Source: CAYGZM01 sp964354365 (GTDB lineage Bacteria; Planctomycetota; Phycisphaerae; Sedimentisphaerales; Anaerobacaceae). Taken from it: a stretch of DNA of 64,000 nucleotides. The notes beneath the pieces were generated by a model. That model did not search any database and was not told where the DNA came from. It was given only the letters and a program-made list of their open reading frames with translations. Position 1 is the stretch's first letter. The number at the start of each line of letters is the position of its first letter. Location of the stretch: NCBI GenBank assembly GCA_964354365.1, contig CAYGZM010000004.1, positions 5,108-69,107 on the forward strand, in the 5' to 3' direction. The position numbers and the translations under genes are program-made. Shown here in pieces: positions 26,553 through 35,100 of this stretch.

Positions 26553-28250
26553 CTACCTGATAAGCCCGCTCAATTCTCTGAGTATGTCGTTCGCAACTAG
26601 TATTGTCCTCGCATTCGCCTGGAAGCCGTTCTGGGCCTGAATCATATTGACGAACTCGCTCGCCACATCCGCGTTCGATTTCTCCAGCGCCCCGCCGTGA
26701 ACGGAACCCGCACCGCCGGTCATTGCCTGTGTCGCCACCGCCTCACCGGAGTTGGCCGAAGGACTAAGGTAGCCGTTCCCGATACTTTCCAGACCGGAGG
26801 TATTCTGGAATAACCCTATCTGAATTGTCGCGATATTCTTCTTGATGCCGTTGGAGAACGCGCCGATGACTATTCCCTCGTTATTCACCGAGACCGTTGA
26901 AAGTCTCCCTGCCTCGTAGCCGTCCTGCTCCCTCGCCACCGCCGTCGAGTTCCCGGCGAACTGGGTCAAGCCGTTAAGCTGCCCCGCCGTGCCCAGGGAC
27001 ATCGCAATGGTTTGAGGATTCGCGGTGTCGTGTGCAAAGGTCGCGACAAATTGCGCCGTATCGCCAATGGTGGAATTCAAACCTGCGTAGGTGCCCGTGC
27101 TTGCATCGAACTCTATGCCCCGTATCCGCCGGTTGTCGGGCGTGATGGCGCTGACATCGCCGGTAATCGAGGTGAGCACCATATCCCACGTATTGGCCGT
27201 GTCGGTCCTGACAAACGCCCCCGAAAGCACGTGCTTGCCTCCCTGCGTATCGAAAACGGTGATGTTGACGTTCTTGACCTCCTCGCCGCCCACGCTCGCA
27301 AGCTCAAAATAGGTCGGCAGCGTCAACGAGTCCGTCCCGTCGCTCGAAGCCGTATAAGAAAGCGCCACGTCCGACCTGCTGTAGCCCGGGCTGCTGTCGG
27401 TCACCACTATTCTCCCGTTGGTCATACTCGCCGTCACGTTGCCTGAGCCTAACTGGCTCTCAATATAGCTCAGCACATCGGCCAGGGATGTCGTCGCGCC
27501 GACATCCAGACCGGTGCTGTCCGTCACCGCCGTCCCGTCGGGTTGATAACCGGTAACATACAGCTTGCCGTCCGTATCCGTTGTGCCGAATGAGCCGCTG
27601 AATTGATCCAGAGCACCGACCAGCGTGCTCGCAGTCGCCCCCGTGCCGCCGCCCGTGGTGAAAGTCGTGTTCGATGACAGCTTTTGCGTCTGCGCCGTGG
27701 CAAATGTCGCATCGGAGCTCAAGTTGCCCGCCAGCACTACCTCAGACGTGGCATTTGCCGCCATCGCCACATCGTAGGGAAGCTTCAGATTGCTGTCGCC
27801 AGCGGTCTGAAAACCGTCGCTTATCCCGACCGAGCCGATACGCTGAACAAGAAAACCCGTTGCAGGATCGACAAGATTCGAGTCCGCATCAACGGCGAAT
27901 GCCCCGGCGCGAGTGTAAACGTCTTTCGAGCCGTCGCTCAGCACAAAATACCCTTCCCCTTCCATCGCCAGGTCGAGCGGGTTGCCCGTGTTCACAATGT
28001 TACCCTGCTGCATATTGGGCGATATGCCGGCAATCCCGACGCCGCTGCCCATCTGCTGCGGATTCGTGCCGCCGACCGTACCGGTGGGCTGCGAAGCCTT
28101 CTTTATCGTCTGACTCAGCAGCTCCGAAAAAGTTATTCGGCTGGACTTAAAACCGGTCGTGGTAATATTCGCAAGGTTGTTGCCCGCTACATCCAGCATT
28201 TTCTGATGGGCCTGAAGCCCCGTAACGCCCGCTGATAGTGCAAAACTCAT
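26553..28250 (-). CDS. flgE: Flagellar hook protein
   Basis: The 565-residue protein has the hook-family N-terminus (SFALSAGVTGLQAHQKMLDV, AGNNLANITTTGFKSSRITF) and the FlgE-typical NPLDLAMEGEGYFVLSDGSK. The central variable domains (about 170-400) are rich in S, T, G and D. The C-terminus is GALEKSNADVASEFVNMIQA followed by QNGFQANARTILVANDI. It is larger than enterobacterial FlgE, as usual for bacteria with extended D2/D3 domains. It starts 42 bases after flgD, which encodes its cap. Confidence 0.95.
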   Translation of the reverse strand: MSFALSAGVTGLQAHQKMLDVAGNNLANITTTGFKSSRITFSELLSQTIKKASQPTGTVGGTNPQQMGSGVGIAGISPNMQQGNIVNTGNPLDLAMEGEGYFVLSDGSKDVYTRAGAFAVDADSNLVDPATGFLVQRIGSVGISDGFQTAGDSNLKLPYDVAMAANATSEVVLAGNLSSDATFATAQTQKLSSNTTFTTGGGTGATASTLVGALDQFSGSFGTTDTDGKLYVTGYQPDGTAVTDSTGLDVGATTSLADVLSYIESQLGSGNVTASMTNGRIVVTDSSPGYSRSDVALSYTASSDGTDSLTLPTYFELASVGGEEVKNVNITVFDTQGGKHVLSGAFVRTDTANTWDMVLTSITGDVSAITPDNRRIRGIEFDASTGTYAGLNSTIGDTAQFVATFAHDTANPQTIAMSLGTAGQLNGLTQFAGNSTAVAREQDGYEAGRLSTVSVNNEGIVIGAFSNGIKKNIATIQIGLFQNTSGLESIGNGYLSPSANSGEAVATQAMTGGAGSVHGGALEKSNADVASEFVNMIQAQNGFQANARTILVANDILRELSGLIR

Positions 28251-28292
28251 TTCTGTCTCTCCTTATCTTGACACTCAACTAATATCTATATC

Positions 28293-28676
28293 TCAGTTCT
28301 TCACCGATACGATGTCTTCCAGCCCGATAGTCTGGCCGTCCGCCACCAATACAATCTTCCCATCAACGTTGTTGAAAACCTGCTCCACCACGCCGTTCGT
28401 AAGCTCTCCCGACTCCGCCCCATCCCCTCCCACAAATGAAACCTCTTTCCCTATCAACGAGGCCGCGTAGGTCCGCTGAATGCCCGCAAGCACGTCCGAA
28501 AAACTCGTGTTCATCGACTCGAGTTGTTCAAGCTGCGAAAATTGCGCCAATTGAGAAGCCATCTCGCTATTATCCAACGGCTCAAGAGGATTCTGATTCT
28601 GCAGTTGGGTGATCAGAAGCTTCATATAATCCATCTGAATGTCGCTTGCCGTGTTTATCCCTGATACAGTGCTCAT
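28293..28676 (-). CDS. flgD: Flagellar hook-capping protein
   Basis: The 127-residue protein has the defining FlgD N-terminal motif: YMKLLITQLQNQNPLEPLDN, then SEMASQLAQFSQLEQLESMN. A short SH3/Tudor-like C-terminal segment follows (LIGKEVSFVGGDGAESG, IVLVADGQTIGLEDIVSV). The Ig-like second domain of enterobacterial FlgD is missing, giving a short form found in several phyla. FlgD caps the growing hook. It is the first gene of the minus-strand rod/hook operon, and a near-consensus sigma-54 promoter lies about 90-105 bases upstream. Confidence 0.92.
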   Translation of the reverse strand: MSTVSGINTASDIQMDYMKLLITQLQNQNPLEPLDNSEMASQLAQFSQLEQLESMNTSFSDVLAGIQRTYAASLIGKEVSFVGGDGAESGELTNGVVEQVFNNVDGKIVLVADGQTIGLEDIVSVKN

Positions 28677-28763
28677 AATTTACCCGCCCGTAAAAACCAA
28701 TAAACAGTCAACCTATTCACGTGCAAATCGCACACGCTGGCACACCCGGCTCACTATCCCGTT

Positions 28764-28779
28764 AGCAATCAGCGTGCCA
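28764..28779 (-). promoter_or_regulatory. Sigma-54 promoter of the flgD-flgL operon
   Basis: Minus-strand TGGCACGCTGATTGCT has the -24 GG and -12 GC separated by exactly ten bases and matches the consensus TGGCACG-N4-TTGCW. The predicted transcript start near 28753 gives a leader of about 77 bases before flgD. Confidence 0.85.
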
Positions 28780-29634
28780 CAACAGAGAACCTCGTATGCC
28801 ACGTGACATCTAACACGTTGCACCAATAGGACTTATCTGTGCCTGAGAAATTTGCCGCGCCCGAAAACTCGACAACCCCTCGCGAGCACCGGACAATCCC
28901 CCTGGACAATACTTCCGCCGATGCGGAAAATCCTGCCGCCTCCGCCTTCGCATGTCCTCGTGGCACGGCCATTCGTGGCACGGCCATTCCCTCGACTTCG
29001 CTCGGGACAGGCGTGGCCGCGGTCTCACGGGCTTCAAGCCCGTGCCACTTGAAGCCCGTGCTGCGCCGGATATGCGCTCGGTATCACTGTCGCCGCCATC
29101 CGCAACCAATCAAGTGACATCAACAAGCCTTCCCTTGTCTCAACTACTTCCCGTTGCGGAAACAACATTTTTGTCATTGCTGCGAAAGCAGGAATCCAGC
29201 TTTTGGAACATAGACTCCTGCTTTCGCAGCGGCAACATTGCCGGTTTCAGCTTTCCGCAACTAACCAGGCGTCGCGATGCAGTCCCATAAGAAGCAGCAC
29301 CGCCTCTCTGGCAGGTCGGACAATATCGGCAAGTCCCATAACACAAACCGTTCGCAGATTGAGTGACATTGAGAAGTCCCATAAGATGCAACGCGGCCTT
29401 GTTGCAAACCGGCTCGCACCAATCAGCCTCCGCAATTCGCCGAATTCCGCCCGGTAAACCCCAACCGCAGCGCCGACGCACATCCAAACGCCCAAGACGG
29501 TGACATTATTGGCCCGTCCAATAAAAAAATTTAAGTCGTCTCAACTGCCCGGACGATTAACCGGACATTATTCCTTGTGCGAACGCACAATTAACAAAGA
29601 GCCAGCAGGGGCTGGATGTTATGGTTGGGGCCGA
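28780..29634. other. Divergent regulatory spacer with repeats between flgD and the sigma-54 activator
   Basis: No convincing gene was found in these 855 bases. They hold the fourth GTGGCACGG-family copy (28960-29064), a hairpin with arms CTGCGAAAGCAGGA (29180-29193) and TCCTGCTTTCGCAG (29216-29229), and three AGTCCCATAA words near 29282, 29332 and 29376. A short hairpin TTGTGCGAACGCACAA at 29575-29590 lies just upstream of the activator gene. Activator-binding sites for the sigma-54 promoter would be expected here, but none can be identified by eye. Confidence 0.6.
28960..29064. repeat. GTGGCACGG-family palindromic repeat, copy 4
   Basis: The block from CGTGGCACGGCCATTCCCTC through CACGGGCTTCAAGCCCGTG is nearly identical, with a few substitutions, to the copy inside the sigma-54 activator gene at 35448-35523. 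The extra leading CGTGGCACGGCCATT unit is a tandem duplication. Confidence 0.8.
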
Positions 29635-31101
29635 ATGAGTTTACGCAGAACCGTTGCACTGAGCAGGCAAGCCGAAATTCACGAATTGGCTCGCCAGGTT
29701 AGCGGGGAGGTATTTACCGCTGACACTATCGCCGAAGCCTCCGACGTCATCGAGGCCCGCAGTCCCGACCTGATCCTTCTTGACCGGCAATTCAGTCCTC
29801 ATATCGACCGATTTCTTCTTGCCGCCGATAAAATCTCCGATGCCCCCGTTGTGGTAATCGGCAGCGACGACGAAGACGCCGACACATTCGCCTCGCTCGA
29901 AAAGATGGGCGCTTATGACTATCTGCGAGGGAAAAACGACCTAAGCCGCCTCAAAGAAATTGCAGACCGAATAGAACAACAGTCAAACGTCCGCGCAAGC
30001 GGCCCTTGTGGCAATGCCTCACAGAAGACTGCCGACCGTTTCTTTGCCGAGGACTTCGCCGCAGAAGTCTCCCTGGTCGGCCATAGCGACGCAATCAAAC
30101 ACACGCTCAAAATGACTAAGCTCGTCGCGGCCAGCCGATGCAATCCCGTCCTGATAGTCGGAGAAACCGGCACAGGTAAGGAACTCGCCGCCAAAGCAAT
30201 ACACCTTCTAAGACACCCCCCGGGGCCAGGCCCGAAAGAACCCTTTGTCGCTGTAAACTGCGCCGCCCTGACCGCAAATCTCCTCGAAAGCGAACTCTTT
30301 GGCCACGTCAGAGGCGCCTTCACCGGAGCCGACCGTGACAAAACGGGCCTGCTCGAGCTGGCCGCCAACGGTACCCTCTTCCTCGATGAAATAAGCGAGA
30401 TACCCATCGACCTGCAGGCCAAACTGCTCCGCGTCCTTCAGGAACAAACCTTCCGTAAAGTCGGAGGCATCAAAGACATTCAATCCAATGCCACGATAAT
30501 TGCATCGAGCAATCGCAACCTCAAAAAAGAAATCGACGCCAACCGCTTTCGCCAGGACCTTTACTATCGCCTCAACATCAGTCCAATCACCATCGCTCCC
30601 CTCGGATCGCCCCGCCGAAAACAGGACATCCCCCTTCTCGCTGCATATTTTCTAAAGACGTCCGCCATTTGTCCTGAAAAGTCCGGCAAGATTACGTCCT
30701 TGACCAAACTGGCTCTGGAGGCGCTTGAGAAATACCACTGGCCCGGAAACGTCCGCGAGCTTCGCAATGTCATTGAAAGAGCCATTCTTTACGAAACAAC
30801 CGACAAAATCGGCGTTAACAGTATAGTTATCGACCCTACCGAACCATGTGAATTCTCCGACGGTTCATCCGCCGGCGGAATCAGGAACTACTCCCTCGCA
30901 AAGGCCGAACGCGAGCTTATCTCCCGCGCACTCCAGGAAACAGGCTGGCAGAAAACCAGGGCCGCAGCCCTGCTCGGCATTACCAGAGCCACTCTCTATG
31001 CCAAGGTCAAGCAGTACAATATCGTCGAAAAAACGCCGCACGCCCCGGAACATCCCGCCCCGCAAGCCTCCTCGTCTGAGGCTGTCGCCGCCGCATACTG
31101 A
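29635..31101 (+). CDS. Sigma-54-dependent flagellar transcription activator (FleQ/FlrC-like)
   Basis: The ATG at 29635 gives 488 residues. Residues about 1-115 resemble a receiver that has lost its acidic pocket (the first strand reads TVALSRQAEI) and has RGK where the conserved KP motif is expected. It still keeps an Asp at LILLDRQF. The AAA+ domain (about 140-380) has Walker A GETGTGKE, the sigma-54 contact ELFGHVRGAFTGA, Walker B GTLFLDEIS, and YHWPGNVRELRNVIERA. The C-terminal Fis-type HTH is WQKTRAAALLGITRATLYAK. It is transcribed divergently from the sigma-54-driven flgD operon and precedes a sigma-54 promoter at 31288, so it probably controls both. A FleQ-like, phosphorylation-independent mode is inferred. 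Confidence 0.88.
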   Translation: MSLRRTVALSRQAEIHELARQVSGEVFTADTIAEASDVIEARSPDLILLDRQFSPHIDRFLLAADKISDAPVVVIGSDDEDADTFASLEKMGAYDYLRGKNDLSRLKEIADRIEQQSNVRASGPCGNASQKTADRFFAEDFAAEVSLVGHSDAIKHTLKMTKLVAASRCNPVLIVGETGTGKELAAKAIHLLRHPPGPGPKEPFVAVNCAALTANLLESELFGHVRGAFTGADRDKTGLLELAANGTLFLDEISEIPIDLQAKLLRVLQEQTFRKVGGIKDIQSNATIIASSNRNLKKEIDANRFRQDLYYRLNISPITIAPLGSPRRKQDIPLLAAYFLKTSAICPEKSGKITSLTKLALEALEKYHWPGNVRELRNVIERAILYETTDKIGVNSIVIDPTEPCEFSDGSSAGGIRNYSLAKAERELISRALQETGWQKTRAAALLGITRATLYAKVKQYNIVEKTPHAPEHPAPQASSSEAVAAAY

Positions 31102-31287
31102 CCCCATCGAGCGTCGAGCATCAAGCATCGAGTATCAAGCATCGAGCATTGTCCTGTCAGAAATTCTCCCGCACCGTCTAAAATTCTGACATCTCTTTAC
31201 GGAATCAAGGACCCGTTCAAAGTGCAAAAACGCCCTTTTTCGGCCCTGAGCCGGCAAATCCGCGTTACCCGGCACGCTTGCCCCAGT
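31102..31287. other. Short spacer with degenerate heptamer tandem repeat
   Basis: About six copies of a GCATCGA/GCATCAA heptamer occupy 31111-31150, just after the activator stop. The remainder is featureless until the sigma-54 promoter. There are no CRISPR-type spacers. Confidence 0.5.
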
Positions 31288-31304
31288 CTGGCATAGATAT
31301 TGCT
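31288..31304 (+). promoter_or_regulatory. Sigma-54 promoter of the TPR-fliL-fliM-flhA-fliA operon
   Basis: CTGGCATAGATATTGCT has GG and GC elements exactly ten bases apart and matches the sigma-54 consensus at nearly all positions. The predicted start near 31315 means the translation start of the next gene must lie downstream, supporting the ATG at 31424. Confidence 0.85.
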
Positions 31305-31423
31305 ACCCCTTACAAGTGGTGCAGGCCCGCATTGTGCAGCTACAACAGGAACGGGCCGCCCAAAATGCTCGCGCTGCCGTTGAATATAAAGGGCGACGGG
31401 CAGTCAATACGAAGCTGAGAGTT

Positions 31424-33997
31424 ATGCCGGAACAAGAGCCAAAACAGACTCCCGACCAGAGCCTTCCCGCCACGCCGGAAGCACCCAGGCCCCAGGCTGC
31501 GGGGGGGGCCTCTGGCGCGGATAGCGAGCTGCTCGAAGGCCAGCCCGCCGGTGCTTGGGCGGGCCAGCCCCTCGAAGAAATCCCGGAAGGGCAGGTCTTC
31601 GTCGCGGACGACGATCTCTACAAATCGCTCGATCAGATTGCAGAATCCCCGACCATCACAGACACACCAGGCAAACGCCTCAAAGTCCGAATCCCGCGAT
31701 TGCACCTCTCAACCGTCCAGAAAATCCTTGTCGCCGGCATTATTCTGATTGTGGCGCTGCTGTTGCGCACGCTGCTGACCTCTGCGTCACGCCGCGCCGC
31801 CGCATCATCAAAATCCTCAGCCGACAATGCGATACTCGCAGTTCAGGAGCACCCCACCCGCCAAGTGGCCGAGGGGCCTGAGCCTGAACCTGTGTCTCAA
31901 TCAGCTCAGCCGACGTCCTTGAAAGTCGCTCAGGATTTCTACGCCGCCGGCGAATACGACAACGCTTACGCAACCTACAACCAGCTCTATCGGAGTCTCC
32001 CTACTGATGCGAATAGCCACAGAGATTTACTTCGCCTGAAGATGGCTCTCTGTCGGGCCAAGTCAGGACAGATCGAAGAGGCCGACCGTATCCTCGATGA
32101 AGTTGCCAAAAGCAGCTCCAACGCACTCAGGCTGATGGCCAACTACCATCGCATCTCCCTCGAAATGCAAAAAAAGCAGTATTTGAACGCACGAACAAGG
32201 GCCTATCGCGCAATGGCCCTTATCGACGTCGTCGATACCGACGCAAAAGTCAAATCGTCGCTCCGAAGCAACTGCCACTTCCTGATCGCAGAAGCGCTGA
32301 CTAAACATGTCCTTTCGCTCAGCGATCTCGACGCGGACCTTACGCCGGAGCTCTGGGGCGCTCCAGCCGAGATCGACCCTTTCCTCGGCTTGGACGACCG
32401 GCAGCTCGAAGCCCTCTTGAATTCAGGCGCCGATTATCTCAATGACGCGCTGCTCCGGCCCCAAATCCGGAAGATTCGCCGTGACGACGGCTCGATCTGC
32501 TGGTGCGTCGTTGCCAACGGCGCACCCATTGAAGAGCTCCTGGCCAGATTCGCCGCAAACGCCGACCTCGACATATCCTGGACAATCCGCAGCGATCAGG
32601 ATCCGCAGGCCCAAGGCCCCTCCGCCAGGAGTCCCAAGCGGGACGTGGGGGGAACGGCAGACCCCGCCCACAACAGGCCCGTCATCCTGTATATGCCCGC
32701 GGCAACTGCACAGCAAGTCGTCACCGCCGCCGCCGGACAGGTTGGCTTGCTCGCCCGCATCGACCAGAACGATGTCGTAACCATTATTCAGCCGGCAGAG
32801 TCCTCTTCGTTGTCGCAATCCATATCTCTGCTTTGCAGTGAAACTATCTCATTGTGGCAGAGGTTCCTGCTCAGTTTCGATGACGACCGGCGCGCCGCCA
32901 ATGCCCATTTCGCACTCGGCCTTCTGCATTCACGACAAGGCAGCATCCCCGAAGCAATAGCAGAATACAAATTGACGGCTAACCGTTTCCCATCCTCGTC
33001 TTTGGCGCCCTACGCCCTGCTCAACTCGAGCAAGTTGAAAAGCAGCCCACAGGTGCGAGACTACGCCGGCGCCGCCGAGGACCTAAAGCAGGTCGTGGAA
33101 CAATATCCCGACGACCGGATTGTCACCAGAGCTTACGTATATCTCGCCGAATACACCGAAAAGGCAGGAACTACCAGCGAAGCCGCCAGGCTCTATCGTA
33201 AAGTCTATTATCTCGGCTTCTCGCCCGAATCACAATGCAGCGCCGCCTTTGGAGCCGGCAAATGCTACTATCAAATGGGCGATTACGATTCCGCCGTCGA
33301 ATGGCTGGCAAACTACATCGACCTCATGCGGGAAAAAAAGAACCCCGACGTCTGCTCCGCCTGCTTCCTCCTCGGCAAAGCTTACCTGGCTCTCAACGAA
33401 CCCCAGCAGGCCTGCCGTGCATTTCAATATGCCCTGGCCGGACCGCTCCCAAGAAATGAATACGTCGAGACAATCTCAGCCTTGACCGATGCGTATATCG
33501 ATCAGAAACAATTCATCCAGGCGCTCGATGTCCTCGAAAACATTGACTCTTATCAGTTTTCACAAGCCGAATTGGTCAGGATATTGCTGCTCAAAGGCAA
33601 AGTCCTCCGGGAAATGGGCCTGGTTGACAACGCCGTCACGTTGCTCAGCAGCAGGATCGAATACGCATCCGACCCCCAGCTAAAGGCTGAAATATCCTTT
33701 GAGCTGACCAACTGCTATATCGCCAAGAACCAATTGGAGCTCGCCCATAAGAAGCTGACCGAGATCCTCCTCATCGTCCCACCCGGACCTCTGGCGTATG
33801 AGGTCGCGCTCAAGCTGGCACAGACGTGCCTGATGCTCAGCCAGGATTCACAGGCAATATCCGTCTGTTCCCAGCTCCTCGATTCAGCCGCACCCGAGCA
33901 AATCAAAAACGAAGCCGCCCAAATGCTCGCCACGGCGTACAGCCGGCAGAAAAACTACGACAAAGCGGCTTTGGCCCTTTTGGACCGCCCGAAATGA
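31424..33997 (+). CDS. Large membrane-anchored TPR protein of the flagellar operon
   Basis: The ATG at 31424 is chosen because the promoter's predicted transcript start (about 31315) makes upstream GTG codons implausible. The 857-residue protein has a Pro/Ala/Gly-rich N-terminus and a single transmembrane helix at about 95-117 (ILVAGIILIVALLLRTLL). Many TPR units follow from about residue 165 to the end, for example AQDFYAAGEYDNAYATYNQL, FALGLLHSRQGSIPEAIAEY and ECY-like later copies. Its stop overlaps the next start (ATGA). Large TPR proteins beside flagellar genes can act as periplasmic assembly scaffolds. The function here is unknown, but sigma-54 control ties it to the flagellum. Two short GC-rich inserts look repeat-derived. 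Confidence 0.75.
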   Translation: MPEQEPKQTPDQSLPATPEAPRPQAAGGASGADSELLEGQPAGAWAGQPLEEIPEGQVFVADDDLYKSLDQIAESPTITDTPGKRLKVRIPRLHLSTVQKILVAGIILIVALLLRTLLTSASRRAAASSKSSADNAILAVQEHPTRQVAEGPEPEPVSQSAQPTSLKVAQDFYAAGEYDNAYATYNQLYRSLPTDANSHRDLLRLKMALCRAKSGQIEEADRILDEVAKSSSNALRLMANYHRISLEMQKKQYLNARTRAYRAMALIDVVDTDAKVKSSLRSNCHFLIAEALTKHVLSLSDLDADLTPELWGAPAEIDPFLGLDDRQLEALLNSGADYLNDALLRPQIRKIRRDDGSICWCVVANGAPIEELLARFAANADLDISWTIRSDQDPQAQGPSARSPKRDVGGTADPAHNRPVILYMPAATAQQVVTAAAGQVGLLARIDQNDVVTIIQPAESSSLSQSISLLCSETISLWQRFLLSFDDDRRAANAHFALGLLHSRQGSIPEAIAEYKLTANRFPSSSLAPYALLNSSKLKSSPQVRDYAGAAEDLKQVVEQYPDDRIVTRAYVYLAEYTEKAGTTSEAARLYRKVYYLGFSPESQCSAAFGAGKCYYQMGDYDSAVEWLANYIDLMREKKNPDVCSACFLLGKAYLALNEPQQACRAFQYALAGPLPRNEYVETISALTDAYIDQKQFIQALDVLENIDSYQFSQAELVRILLLKGKVLREMGLVDNAVTLLSSRIEYASDPQLKAEISFELTNCYIAKNQLELAHKKLTEILLIVPPGPLAYEVALKLAQTCLMLSQDSQAISVCSQLLDSAAPEQIKNEAAQMLATAYSRQKNYDKAALALLDRPK

Positions 33998-35100
33998 AGA
34001 CGAATAACGACTCCAAAAAGCAGAACTACGGCCTCAAATCCGAATTCCCCGCAACGGCGGGCTTCAGGACCTGTCTCTGCGCCTTCTGCCTGACTTGTCT
34101 GCTGCTTTGCCTCAACGGATCCCCGGCCGTAGCCAGGCTCTCATCGGGTCTGCCCGACCCGAACAATCCCTCACCATCCGCGCTGGCCGAAGCCCCAACC
34201 GACGCAAACGCTCCAAAGACACCCCCTGCCGGGCCTGACGAACAACGCCTCAGACAGCACCAAGACCCAAAACCCGCAACTGATACGACCGCAGACTCTA
34301 ACTCTCAAATCGCTGAGCAACCGCCCGCCCGCAACTGGCTCATCGCAAAAAGCCCAACTACCGACATTGGACGCAAACTCTGGCAGACCAGAATAACTGT
34401 ACCCAACAGCAAGAACGATACCAACAGTGACGATGACCTCCGGCGAATAATCGAGCTGATCCGCTCCGTTGAGTTCAAGCCCCGCAACAAAACCCCCAAA
34501 CCTCTCATCACCCTCGAATCGCCCGCGCAGCCAGAGCCAAACCAAGCCGCCGTCGGACCGTCGCCCGGCAAAAACACCGAAACGCAGCAAATCAAGCCGG
34601 AACCTCGCCCCGGAATGTTGTCCGAAGAGACCCTGAAAATCCTCGCTAAGCAGTTGCAGAATCCCGAACAGGTCAAAAACCCGTTCGATCTCGCAGAAGT
34701 CCTCTTTCACAGCGGCCGTCTCAAAGAAGCCGCAATATGCTACCAGCAGGTCCTCCTTCGAACCGACCCAAACCATGGCGACCCAAACCAAGCCGATCCA
34801 AACCAAATCGATCCGAACCGCCAAATCGACTGGATCCTGTTTCAGATAGGCAACTGCCTGCGAAACGACGACCCTCCCAAAGCAATGGAAGTCTATTCGC
34901 GCCTGTGCAACGACCACGCAGGCTCAATGTGGGCCGACCTTGCAAAGGCGCGCAGCATGCTGCTGAGCTGGTACCGCAAGGATGAACCCAGAAAGCTCAT
35001 TGAACAGAATCGACGGCAGACAACCGATTACCCGAACGAAAATGACTACATCCTAACGACAAAATCCCAACCCCAAACGGAGCAAGCAAAAGGTGGATAG
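33994..35100 (+). CDS. Secreted TPR-containing protein of the flagellar operon
   Basis: The ATG at 33994 overlaps the preceding stop as ATGA, giving 368 residues. Residues about 24-48 form a signal peptide (CLCAFCLTCLLLCLNGSPAV). A long Pro/Asn/Ala-rich low-complexity linker (50-200) is followed by a short TPR-like region at about 230-345 (LAEVLFHSGRLKEAAICYQQ, LFQIGNCLRNDDPPKAMEVY), interrupted by a DPNxxDPNQxDPNQ repeat. It is predicted to be periplasmic or surface-exposed. The last eight bases overlap the GTG start of the next regulator. There is no family match by eye. It is probably a partner of the upstream TPR protein in envelope assembly, which is inference. Confidence 0.65.
   Translation: MKTNNDSKKQNYGLKSEFPATAGFRTCLCAFCLTCLLLCLNGSPAVARLSSGLPDPNNPSPSALAEAPTDANAPKTPPAGPDEQRLRQHQDPKPATDTTADSNSQIAEQPPARNWLIAKSPTTDIGRKLWQTRITVPNSKNDTNSDDDLRRIIELIRSVEFKPRNKTPKPLITLESPAQPEPNQAAVGPSPGKNTETQQIKPEPRPGMLSEETLKILAKQLQNPEQVKNPFDLAEVLFHSGRLKEAAICYQQVLLRTDPNHGDPNQADPNQIDPNRQIDWILFQIGNCLRNDDPPKAMEVYSRLCNDHAGSMWADLAKARSMLLSWYRKDEPRKLIEQNRRQTTDYPNENDYILTTKSQPQTEQAKGG

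Noticed and set aside
28710..28736. Possible second sigma-54 site close to flgD
   Set aside because: A TTGCA-like word exists but no GG occurs at the needed distance; the site at 28764-28779 fits far better.
29140..29487. Short frames in the flgD-activator spacer
   Set aside because: They overlap palindromic repeats, lack ribosome sites and show no conserved motif.
31106..31150. Short tandem repeats that might be a CRISPR array
   Set aside because: Units are degenerate heptamers with no unique spacers, no repeat of 23-40 bases and no cas genes nearby.
31271..31281. GGCACGCTTGC resembling a sigma-54 site upstream of the TPR gene
   Set aside because: GG-GC spacing is seven bases, not ten; the perfect-spacing site lies just downstream at 31288-31304.
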